Origin: Candidatus Woesearchaeota archaeon
GTDB lineage: Archaea > Nanobdellota > Nanobdellia > SCGC-AAA011-G17 > GW2011-AR18
Reading direction: 5' to 3'
Length of the DNA: 5,123 nucleotides
NCBI GenBank assembly: GCA_018303515.1
Contig: JAGVXZ010000046.1
Location: forward strand, 1-5,123
The position numbers and the translations under genes are program-made. Under the pieces are notes generated by a model, which did not search any database, was not told where the DNA came from, and saw only the letters and a list, made by a program, of their open reading frames with translations. Positions 1 to 5,123 of this stretch are shown here, piece by piece (within the stretch, counting starts at the first letter, position 1; each line of letters begins with the position of its first letter).

Positions 1-1
1 G

Positions 2-151
2 ATAAATGCGATTGCTTTATTAGACGATGGAGAATGGGGAAGGATCCATATTGGTAGTAGGTTTAGTGAAAAATTTGGTGGAATGGAAGAGGCAATCCTT
101 TCTTTCAAGGAGAGGGTATTGAATATTCCAAAGGAAAGAGCAAATGAGTAA
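2..151 (+). CDS. C-terminal fragment of an unrecognised protein (5' end outside window)
   Basis: This frame is open from the left edge for 49 codons and ends in TAA at 149-151. The visible end includes the segments LLDDGEWGRIHIGSRFSEKF and GGMEEAILSFKERV. It looks like a soluble mixed alpha/beta tail with a closing amphipathic helix, without membrane segments or cysteines. I do not recognise the family, and it does not match the C-terminus expected of HrcA, the repressor often placed before grpE in bacteria. Reality is supported by the lack of stops and by the stop overlapping the next start: ATGAGTAA at 144-151 holds both the grpE ATG and this TAA. That 8-nt overlap suggests co-transcription and coupled translation with grpE. 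The segment is somewhat less AT-rich than the genes after it. Confidence 0.6.
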   Translation: MNAIALLDDGEWGRIHIGSRFSEKFGGMEEAILSFKERVLNIPKERANE

Positions 152-614
152 AAAACAGATTATCAAAGAAGTTGAAGAAACAAATAAACTTGAAACTAAA
201 GATGTGAGTAAAGAACAAGAATATTTAGAAGCTTTACAAAGGTTACAAGCTGAATTTAGTAATTATCAAAAAAGAATGGAAAAAGAACAAATAAACTTTA
301 TGAAATTTGCAAAAGAAGATTTGATAATAAAAATCTTAGATGTATATGAAAATTTTGAAAGAGCGTTAAAAGAAGTTAAAGATGAAGGAGTAAAACTAAT
401 TCATAAACAATTTTTAGAAATTTTAGAAAAAGAAGGAGTAAAGGAAATTGAAACTCAAGGTGATTTTAATCCAAATTTACATGAAGCAATAATGAAAGAA
501 AAGTCTAATAAAAAAGAAGGAGCAATATTAGAAGTTTTTTCAAAAGGTTTTATGTTAAATGGTAAGGTTATAAGAGCAAGTAAGGTGAAAATATCCGGGG
601 GAAATAAAGAATGA
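144..614 (+). CDS. grpE: GrpE, nucleotide exchange factor of DnaK
   Basis: GrpE binds the DnaK ATPase domain as a dimer in the cytoplasm and speeds ADP release, so that substrate is let go and the cycle restarts. The 156-residue product has an acidic/lysine-rich leader (1-26) and a long helical segment (27-105) with the family signature RLQAEFSNYQKRM at 33-45. ENFERAL lies at 69-75. The C-terminal beta domain carries GDFNPNLHEAIM at 106-117 and GFMLNGKVIRASKV at 135-148, the parts that contact the Hsp70 nucleotide cleft. It is shorter than typical bacterial GrpE (about 190 residues), mainly through a short leader. The ATG at 144 is chosen because it overlaps the upstream stop and is preceded by a weak AAGGA (131-135). 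The TGA overlaps the dnaK ATG as ATGA at 611-614, implying translational coupling. No promoter is visible directly upstream. Confidence 0.96.
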   Translation: MSKKQIIKEVEETNKLETKDVSKEQEYLEALQRLQAEFSNYQKRMEKEQINFMKFAKEDLIIKILDVYENFERALKEVKDEGVKLIHKQFLEILEKEGVKEIETQGDFNPNLHEAIMKEKSNKKEGAILEVFSKGFMLNGKVIRASKVKISGGNKE

Positions 615-2443
615 GTAAAATAATAGGTATAGATTTAGGAACAACTTTTAGTGCTGTTGCTGTTTTAGAGGGGGGAAAACCAAAAATAATTCCAAACTCT
701 GAAGGAAATAGAACGACACCATCTGTAGTTTCAATTAAAGATGGAGAAGTTATTGTTGGTGAAGTTGCAAGAAGACAGGCAATTGTTAATCCAAAAAATA
801 CAATAAGATCAATCAAAAGGTTAATGGGGACAAAAGAAAAAGTTGAAATTGAAGGAAAGAAATATTCTCCAGAACAAATTTCTGCAATGATATTACAAAA
901 ATTAAAAAGAGATGCAGAAGGATATTTGGGAAATAAAGTTGATAAGGCAGTGATTACAGTTCCTGCTTATTTCAATGATGCACAAAGACAAGCAACAAAA
1001 GATGCTGGGAAAATTGCAGGATTAGAAGTTGAAAGAATTGTTAATGAACCTACTGCTGCATCATTAGCTTATGGAGAAGAGAAGAAAAACGACCATAAAA
1101 TAATTGTTTATGATTTAGGTGGTGGAACTTTTGATGTTTCTATCCTAGAATTAGGTGATGGAGTCTTTGAAGTAAAATCAACTTCAGGTGATAATCGTTT
1201 AGGTGGAGATGATTTTGATGAGAGAATAATTGAATATTTAATTTCAGAATTTAAAAAAGAATCTAGAGTTGATTTAAATAAAGATGCATCTGCAATGCAA
1301 AGGTTAAAGGATGCTGCAGAAAAGGCAAAGATAGAATTAAGTTCTTCAAGTAAGACTAATATTAACTTACCTTATATTACTGCAGACTCTACTGGACCAA
1401 AACATCTTAATTTAGACTTAACTAGAGCAAAATTTGAAGAGTTAGTTGATGATTTAATTGAAAGGACTATTGGGCCAGTTAAACAAGCTATGAAAGATGC
1501 TAAACTAACTAATAAAGAAATAGATAATGTGATTTTAGTTGGTGGTTCAACAAGAATTCCAAAAGTAAGAGAAAAAGTAAAGGAATTAACTGGAAAAGAA
1601 CCAGATAATTCAGTTCATCCTGATGAAGCTGTTGCTTTGGGAGCTGCAATACAAGCAGGAATTATTGGTGGAGATGTAAAGGATATTTTATTATTAGATG
1701 TAACACCATTAAGTCTTGGAATTGAAACTTTAGGTGGAGTTTGTACAAAACTAATAGAAAGGAATACAACAATACCAACAAAGAAGTCTCAAACGTTTAG
1801 TACAGCTGCAGATAATCAAACGGCTGTAACAATTAACGTACTACAAGGTGAAAGAGAAATGGCTTCTGGTAACAAATCTTTAGGAAGATTTGATTTAGTT
1901 GGAATTCCTATTGCACCAAGAGGAATCCCACAAATTGAAGTTACTTTTGATATTGATGCTAATGGAATTGTAAATGTTAGTGCAAAAGATAAAGGAACTG
2001 GAAAAGAACAAAAAATTACTATTACTGGTGGATCTGGGTTATCAGATGCTGAAGTTGAAAAAATGGTAAAGGAAGCTGAAACCCATGCTGAAGAAGATAA
2101 GAAGAAAAAAGAAGAGATTGAAGTTTTAAATCAAGCAGATGCTTTAGTTTATACAATAGAAAAACAAACTAAAGATATGGGGGATAAAATTCCGAAAGAT
2201 CAACTTGAAAAAATAACTAAGGAAAAAGAAGAGTTACAAAAACTGATTGAAGCAAAAGACGTTGAAGCTTTAAAGAAAAAATTAGAAGAGATAAATAAAG
2301 TACTTCACGAAATGTCAACAAAAATGTATCAAGAAGCAATGAAGCAAGAGCAAGAATCAAAAGAAGGGGAAATCAAAGGAGATGTAGTTGATGCTGAAGT
2401 TGTTGATGAAGATGGAGATAAGAAGAAAAGGAAGAAGAAATGA
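611..2443 (+). CDS. dnaK: DnaK, Hsp70 molecular chaperone
   Basis: This is an ATP-driven chaperone that binds exposed hydrophobic segments of unfolded proteins, working with DnaJ and GrpE. It has 610 residues. In the nucleotide-binding domain (about 1-355), IGIDLGTT is at 5-12, K69 matches the catalytic lysine (K70 in E. coli), VYDLGGGTFDVS is at 167-178 and VILVGGSTRIP at 307-317. The interdomain linker is DILLLDVTP (358-366). The substrate-binding beta domain follows to about 475, then the helical lid to about 575, then a disordered tail with DVVDAE (591-596). The segment between LMGT (71-74) and YSPEQ (85-89) is short. It lacks the roughly 24-residue insert of Gram-negative DnaKs, as in Firmicute and archaeal forms. 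Position 195 is Asn in GDNRLGG, where E. coli has Thr199. The tail ends in a basic KKKRKKK rather than the usual acidic end. The start overlaps grpE; a G-run at 597-601 may act as a weak ribosome site. Confidence 0.98.
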   Translation: MSKIIGIDLGTTFSAVAVLEGGKPKIIPNSEGNRTTPSVVSIKDGEVIVGEVARRQAIVNPKNTIRSIKRLMGTKEKVEIEGKKYSPEQISAMILQKLKRDAEGYLGNKVDKAVITVPAYFNDAQRQATKDAGKIAGLEVERIVNEPTAASLAYGEEKKNDHKIIVYDLGGGTFDVSILELGDGVFEVKSTSGDNRLGGDDFDERIIEYLISEFKKESRVDLNKDASAMQRLKDAAEKAKIELSSSSKTNINLPYITADSTGPKHLNLDLTRAKFEELVDDLIERTIGPVKQAMKDAKLTNKEIDNVILVGGSTRIPKVREKVKELTGKEPDNSVHPDEAVALGAAIQAGIIGGDVKDILLLDVTPLSLGIETLGGVCTKLIERNTTIPTKKSQTFSTAADNQTAVTINVLQGEREMASGNKSLGRFDLVGIPIAPRGIPQIEVTFDIDANGIVNVSAKDKGTGKEQKITITGGSGLSDAEVEKMVKEAETHAEEDKKKKEEIEVLNQADALVYTIEKQTKDMGDKIPKDQLEKITKEKEELQKLIEAKDVEALKKKLEEINKVLHEMSTKMYQEAMKQEQESKEGEIKGDVVDAEVVDEDGDKKKRKKK

Positions 2444-2465
2444 ATTCTTCTTTTATTTTTTATTT
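2426..2465 (+). terminator. Hairpin plus T-rich tract at the end of dnaK
   Basis: AAGAAGAA (2432-2439) pairs perfectly with TTCTTCTT (2445-2452) around a 5-nt loop that contains most of the stop codon. An alternative register pairs 2426-2436 with 2445-2454, with one bulged G. The 3' arm runs into a T-rich tract (2451-2465), the kind of sequence that promotes archaeal termination. It may end or attenuate transcription between dnaK and dnaJ, or mark an RNA processing site. The stem is A/T-heavy and its 5' arm codes for the Lys-rich tail, so part of the symmetry may be a by-product of coding. Confidence 0.35.
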
Positions 2466-2481
2466 AATTTGAGAAAAATAA

Positions 2482-3570
2482 ATGACTAAGGATTATTATG
2501 AAATTTTAGGAGTAAGTAAAGATTCAAGTAAAGAGGAAATTAAAAAAGCCTATAAAAAATTAGCACTAAAATATCATCCAGATAGAAATAAAGAACAAGG
2601 TGCAGAAGATAAATTTAAACAAATTTCTGAAGCTTATGCAGTTTTATCTGATGAAAAGAAAAAATCAAATTATGATAGATTTGGACCAGAAGGATTTAAT
2701 CAACAATATTCCCAAGAAGATATTTTTAAAGGATTTGAAGATATTTTTGGAGGAGGAGATATTTTTGATATGTTCTTTGGTGGTGGAAAAAGAAGAAATT
2801 CTAATAGGGGATCTGATTTAAGATATGATATTGAAATTAGTTTTGAGGATGCTTACAATGGAATGACTAAAGAGATTAAAGTTGAAAAGTTAGACTCTTG
2901 TGAAAATTGTTCCGGAACAGGGTCTGAAAATGGAAAATTAATTAGTTGCGAACAATGTGATGGTAGAGGACAAATAAGATATGTGAGACAAACTCCATTA
3001 GGTGCTTTTGCAACTACAACAACATGCAACAAATGTATGGGAGAAGGAAAACAAATTAAAAATAGATGTGAAAATTGTAATGGAAAGGGAAGAACCTCTC
3101 AAATTAAAACGATTAAAATTAAAATTCCTGGAGGAGTGCAAACTGGCTCTCAATTAAGAGTTTCTGGAGATGGTGAAGCTGGATTAAGAGGGGGAAGATC
3201 AGGAGATTTGTATGTGGTAATTTTTGTTCAACCTTCTAAGATATTTAAAAGAGAAGAAAATGATATTTATTTAGATGTGCCAATTTCATTTTCTGATGCG
3301 GCCTTAGGATGTGAAATTAAAACTCCAACTGTAGAAAAAGAAGTTACATTAAAAATACCAAGTGGAACACAATCAAATACTAAATTTAGATTAAAGGGAA
3401 AAGGTTTTTCTTATTTAGATGGATATGGAAGAGGAGATCAGTATGTTAATATAATTGTTGAAACTCCAACTAAACTAACTAAAGAGCATAAAAAATTATT
3501 TGAAGATTTAAAAAACTTAGAGAAAGAAAAACCATTATTAGATAAAATTCTTGAATTTGTTAAAGGTTAG
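2482..3570 (+). CDS. dnaJ: DnaJ, type A (class I) J-domain co-chaperone
   Basis: DnaJ delivers unfolded clients to DnaK and triggers its ATP hydrolysis. The 362-residue protein has the full class I architecture. The J domain (1-68) carries the essential HPD at 32-34 (YHPDRN). A Gly/Phe-rich region (69-103) follows with DIFGGGDIFDMFFGGG. The zinc domain has four intact CxxCxGxG repeats starting at C140, C156, C182 and C196, binding two zinc ions. The C-terminal client-binding beta domains (about 205-330) and a short dimerisation tail complete it. Length is close to bacterial DnaJ (about 375). The ATG at 2482 gives the expected N-terminus TKDYYEILGVS; only a weak GAG-type ribosome site (2471-2473) precedes it. 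The 38-nt gap after dnaK holds a possible terminator, so dnaJ may be expressed at a different level. Its stop overlaps the end of the minus-strand gene by 11 nt (3560-3570). Confidence 0.97.
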   Translation: MTKDYYEILGVSKDSSKEEIKKAYKKLALKYHPDRNKEQGAEDKFKQISEAYAVLSDEKKKSNYDRFGPEGFNQQYSQEDIFKGFEDIFGGGDIFDMFFGGGKRRNSNRGSDLRYDIEISFEDAYNGMTKEIKVEKLDSCENCSGTGSENGKLISCEQCDGRGQIRYVRQTPLGAFATTTTCNKCMGEGKQIKNRCENCNGKGRTSQIKTIKIKIPGGVQTGSQLRVSGDGEAGLRGGRSGDLYVVIFVQPSKIFKREENDIYLDVPISFSDAALGCEIKTPTVEKEVTLKIPSGTQSNTKFRLKGKGFSYLDGYGRGDQYVNIIVETPTKLTKEHKKLFEDLKNLEKEKPLLDKILEFVKG

Positions 3571-4294
3571 AATAGATATTGTTTATCTCTTCTTTAGATA
3601 AGCCTATTAATGGCCTTAAAATTAGTTTATTTTTAGTTTTGAATTTTAAAGTTTCTATTGTTTCATCAGTTGCAATGACGTCAGAATTTTCTTTTATCTT
3701 GTAATTGTAATAGGGTTTAAGTAATGGAAGTTCTTTTGTTAACGAGATTTTACAACCTCTTTTTAAGATTAAGAATCCTGTTACTGTTGAGAGTTTTTCA
3801 TTTTTAACTTTAATTAAAACTTCTGCTTCAGAACCGATTGGTAATCCACCGAGGCCTTTAATTTTATTTTTGTAAACGTATGCTTTTCCATTTATTAGGG
3901 TGATATAAATTATTTGTTCAGGATTTGTTAAATTTATTTTTAAGGGTTTTTGTTTTAAAATAAATTCTGCTGTCTCTCTTTCTATTTCTGGAGAAGGTTT
4001 ATAATTTTTAGTTGATCGTTTACATAAAATACTTAATGATTTATTCTCTTCTACTAATTTTAGGGCTTCTTCCTTTATTTTATCAAAATTACATTCAATA
4101 ACTTTAGAGTAATTTGAGATTCCAAATACTTTATTTAAATTTTCTCCTTCGTCTATTAAATATTGGTTGTGCAAATTGATTAAATTTTTACAATTAGTTT
4201 TATTTTTTATTTCTTGGATTAATGTTTTTTCAAAGAATTTATGATTTTTTCCTTTAAGAAATAATTCTCCAGCTTTTATAAGACTAATGAACAA
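3560..4294 (-). CDS. ThiI-derived THUMP protein lacking the PP-loop (degenerate tRNA 4-thiouridine synthase)
   Basis: ThiI normally activates U8 of tRNA with ATP and inserts sulfur. This 244-residue protein keeps the N-terminal ferredoxin-like domain (GELFLKGKNHKFFEK, 9-23) and a THUMP RNA-binding domain (about 55-158) ending in the hallmark KGLGGLPIGS (146-155). The next 21 residues align without gaps to the ThiI ATP site, but where SGGxDSP belongs (164-170) the sequence is KNEKLST. Only one Ser survives. The rest of the catalytic domain is collapsed: KRGCKI (178-183), about 20 residues, VIATDETIETL, then LRPLIGLSKEEI (226-237) and a stop. The family's QVASQT segment, C-terminal catalytic Cys region and any rhodanese domain are missing (usual length 370-480). 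The frame is intact, so I infer a maintained, non-catalytic tRNA-binding protein; recent decay is possible. The start is TTG at 4292-4294, because no ATG or GTG lies between it and the upstream in-frame TAA (4340-4342) and it sits exactly at the family N-terminus. No ribosome site is visible. Confidence 0.88.
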   Translation of the reverse strand: MFISLIKAGELFLKGKNHKFFEKTLIQEIKNKTNCKNLINLHNQYLIDEGENLNKVFGISNYSKVIECNFDKIKEEALKLVEENKSLSILCKRSTKNYKPSPEIERETAEFILKQKPLKINLTNPEQIIYITLINGKAYVYKNKIKGLGGLPIGSEAEVLIKVKNEKLSTVTGFLILKRGCKISLTKELPLLKPYYNYKIKENSDVIATDETIETLKFKTKNKLILRPLIGLSKEEINNIYSNL

Positions 4295-4320
4295 GTAAAT
4301 TTTTGAGTTGGAGATCTTGG

Positions 4321-4328
4321 AATTAAAA
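4321..4328 (-). promoter_or_regulatory. Possible TATA-like box for a leaderless transcript of the ThiI-like gene
   Basis: Read on the minus strand this is TTTTAATT, centred about 30 nt before the TTG start. That is near the spacing expected if transcription starts at or beside the start codon, as in many archaeal leaderless genes. The lack of a Shine-Dalgarno site fits. The site is weak and lies inside the deoxyhypusine synthase remnant, so it is only a candidate. Confidence 0.2.
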
Positions 4329-4350
4329 CTGCTGGTGGGTTAGAAGAAGA
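4327..4350 (+). repeat. 24-bp perfect direct repeat, copy 1
   Basis: This is identical to 4700-4723, an offset of 373 bases. The core CTGCTGGTGGGTTAGAAG is relatively GC-rich for this window, so a chance 24-bp match is very unlikely. The flanking base differs on each side (A4326 against C4699, A4351 against T4724). This copy is non-coding and lies in the synthase remnant. Confidence 0.9.
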
Positions 4351-4367
4351 AAAATGAGTAAGAAACC

Positions 4368-4375
4368 TTTATAAT
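4368..4375 (+). promoter_or_regulatory. Candidate TATA box for deoxyhypusine synthase
   Basis: TTTATAAT is a good archaeal TATA-box match, preceded by a purine-rich AGAAACC that could serve as a TFB-recognition element. A start about 25 nt downstream (near 4397) would leave a leader of roughly 60 nt. A second box, CTTTATAG at 4448-4455, is too close to the ATG to drive it. The surroundings are AT-rich, so chance matches are likely. Confidence 0.3.
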
Positions 4376-4403
4376 CTTTTTCTATTCTATTTTAACTATG
4401 TTA

Positions 4404-4418
4404 TTTAACAAGGTTAAA
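4404..4418. repeat. Short inverted repeat upstream of deoxyhypusine synthase
   Basis: TTTAAC (4404-4409) and GTTAAA (4413-4418) form a perfect inverted repeat around AAG. It lies about 29 nt downstream of the centre of the candidate TATA box, near the predicted transcription start, where a repressor could bind. It could equally be a weak RNA hairpin or a chance A/T palindrome. Confidence 0.3.
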
Positions 4419-4460
4419 CAAAACAGTTAGAGTTGCTTAGATATTTCTTTATAGTTTAAA

Positions 4461-5123
4461 ATGGACTTAATTAAAGACTTCAAATGGAAAGAGAAAATAA
4501 ATGTTTATGATTTTGTGAATCAGTTAGGTAGTACTGGGTTTCAAAGTATAGAATTAAAAAATGCATCAGATTTAATAGTTAAAATTAAAAAAAATAATGC
4601 TAGAACTTACTTAACTTTTACTTCTAATATGGTTACTTCTGGATTAAGGGGGTTTTTTTCCCAATTAATTAAATTAGGAATTGCAGATATTATAGTTACA
4701 ACTGCTGGTGGGTTAGAAGAAGATATAATGAAAGCTAAAGGAGAAAGATTCTTAGTAGGAAATTTTAACACAGATGATGTGGAATTACATGAACAGGGAA
4801 AGAATAGAGTCGGTAATATTCTAATTAAAAATGAGAGTTATATGAATTTTGAAAGTTGTTTAATGGAAATGTTGGAAGAAATCTATAAGAAAAATAAATC
4901 TTGGACAGTTTCGGGATTATTAAAAGAGTTGGGATTAATGTTAAATGATAAAGACTCAATTTTGTATCAAGCTGCAAAACATAATATCCCAATATTTTGT
5001 CCCGCAATTACAGATGGAGCTTTGGGATTTCATTTATATTTATTTCAAAAAAAACATAATGATTTTGTAATTGATGTTGTGAAGGATTTTGGAAATATTT
5101 TGTTAACAACTTCTTTTGATGAA
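4461..5123 (+). CDS. dys: Deoxyhypusine synthase, N-terminal part (3' end outside window)
   Basis: The enzyme moves the aminobutyl group of spermidine onto one lysine of translation factor aIF5A, the first step to hypusine, using NAD. The frame is open for 221 codons to the right edge; the family is usually about 310-370 residues. The N-terminus (IKDFKWKEKINVYDFVNQLG) and TSNMVTSGLRG (54-64) match the family. S55-T59 corresponds to the human NAD-binding 105-109, and TTAGGLEED (80-88) to the nucleotide/spermidine segment around human 131-137. NRVGNILIKNESYMNFE (115-131) and CPAITDG (180-186) follow, with D185 matching human D238. Where human D243 (spermidine contact) is expected, F190 is found. 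The catalytic lysine (human K329) and His288 equivalents lie beyond the window. The ATG at 4461 gives the expected N-terminus; no Shine-Dalgarno site is seen. Upstream lies a decayed copy of part of this gene. Confidence 0.95.
   Translation, partial: MDLIKDFKWKEKINVYDFVNQLGSTGFQSIELKNASDLIVKIKKNNARTYLTFTSNMVTSGLRGFFSQLIKLGIADIIVTTAGGLEEDIMKAKGERFLVGNFNTDDVELHEQGKNRVGNILIKNESYMNFESCLMEMLEEIYKKNKSWTVSGLLKELGLMLNDKDSILYQAAKHNIPIFCPAITDGALGFHLYLFQKKHNDFVIDVVKDFGNILLTTSFDE
4700..4723 (+). repeat. 24-bp perfect direct repeat, copy 2 (within deoxyhypusine synthase)
   Basis: This copy encodes the conserved TAGGLEE motif and is therefore the presumed source. The partner copy is at 4327-4350. Confidence 0.9.

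Larger units (their letters stand above)
4298..4350 (+). pseudogene. Remnant of a deoxyhypusine synthase gene segment
   Basis: This stretch aligns without gaps to 4671-4723 inside the deoxyhypusine synthase gene. By hand count 43 of 53 bases match, including a perfect 24-bp run at the right end. In the homologous frame it reads VGDLGIKTAGGLEEEK before a TGA. The intact gene has IADIIVTTAGGLEEDI, the conserved NAD-binding segment. A TGA (4304-4306) interrupts the frame upstream, and similarity fades left of 4298 and right of 4350, so it cannot be a working gene. It is probably a leftover of a duplicated or rearranged copy. It sits directly before the start of the minus-strand gene. Confidence 0.6.

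Noticed and set aside
568..816. Minus-strand open frame of 82 codons opposite the grpE/dnaK junction
   Set aside because: It lies opposite strongly conserved coding sequence and its product has no recognisable family features.
2600..2821. Plus-strand open frame of 73 codons inside dnaJ
   Set aside because: It is an alternative frame of the J domain and Gly/Phe region, which is unambiguous DnaJ coding sequence.
3560..3800. A frameshift hiding a full ThiI catalytic domain
   Set aside because: The remaining motifs (KRGCKI, then LRPLIGLSKEEI) are all in one frame with only about 45 residues between them, and dnaJ occupies the sequence beyond the stop, so there is no room for the missing part.
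4354..4374. Mini-frame ATGAGTAAGAAACCTTTATAA (MSKKPL)
   Set aside because: It resembles the grpE and dnaK starts (ATGAGTAAAA), but it is only six codons and overlaps the candidate TATA box; chance or a vestigial start is more likely.
4648..4662. Run of five G, seven T and three C inside deoxyhypusine synthase as a frameshift site
   Set aside because: The zero frame gives family-consistent protein on both sides (TSNMVTSGLRG, then FFSQLIKLGIADIIVTTAGG), and the codon phase does not fit a standard slippery heptamer.
4825..5007. Minus-strand open frame of 60 codons
   Set aside because: It lies opposite the deoxyhypusine synthase coding region and has no independent support.

Overview
The window looks like an AT-rich archaeal chromosome segment, most plausibly from a small-genome DPANN-type lineage (Woesearchaeota/Pacearchaeota-like; this placement is inference). 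Deoxyhypusine synthase is a gene of archaea and eukaryotes. It lies next to a bacterial-type Hsp70 set (GrpE, DnaK, DnaJ), which many archaea acquired by transfer. Coding is dense, with 4-, 8- and 11-nt gene overlaps, strong AT codon bias, few Shine-Dalgarno sites and a TTG start.

Layout: positions 2-151 hold the C-terminal end of an unrecognised plus-strand gene whose stop overlaps the grpE start. grpE (144-614), dnaK (611-2443) and dnaJ (2482-3570) follow in the same direction. The first three genes are translationally overlapped. dnaJ is separated by 38 nt that contain a hairpin and T-rich tract at the end of dnaK. A minus-strand gene (3560-4294) converges on dnaJ and overlaps it by 11 nt. 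Positions 4295-4460 form a divergent intergenic region with a decayed piece of a deoxyhypusine synthase gene, a TATA-like box and a short inverted repeat. The deoxyhypusine synthase gene (4461 onward) runs off the right edge without its catalytic-lysine region.

Function: DnaK with co-chaperone DnaJ and nucleotide exchange factor GrpE forms a complete KJE folding machine, and every key motif is intact. DnaK lacks the N-domain insert of Gram-negative DnaKs, so it resembles the Firmicute/archaeal form. No HrcA gene is seen in the visible upstream sequence.

The two things most worth attention are outside the chaperone operon. First, the minus-strand gene is clearly derived from the tRNA 4-thiouridine synthase ThiI (N-terminal domain plus THUMP), but its PP-loop ATP-binding motif is gone and the catalytic domain has shrunk to a remnant, while the reading frame stays open. 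Second, a 53-bp stretch just upstream of it is a diverged copy of the NAD-site-coding segment of the neighbouring deoxyhypusine synthase gene, including a perfect 24-bp repeat, and looks like a duplication or rearrangement scar. I see no CRISPR array, RNA gene, insertion sequence or clearly new multi-gene system.
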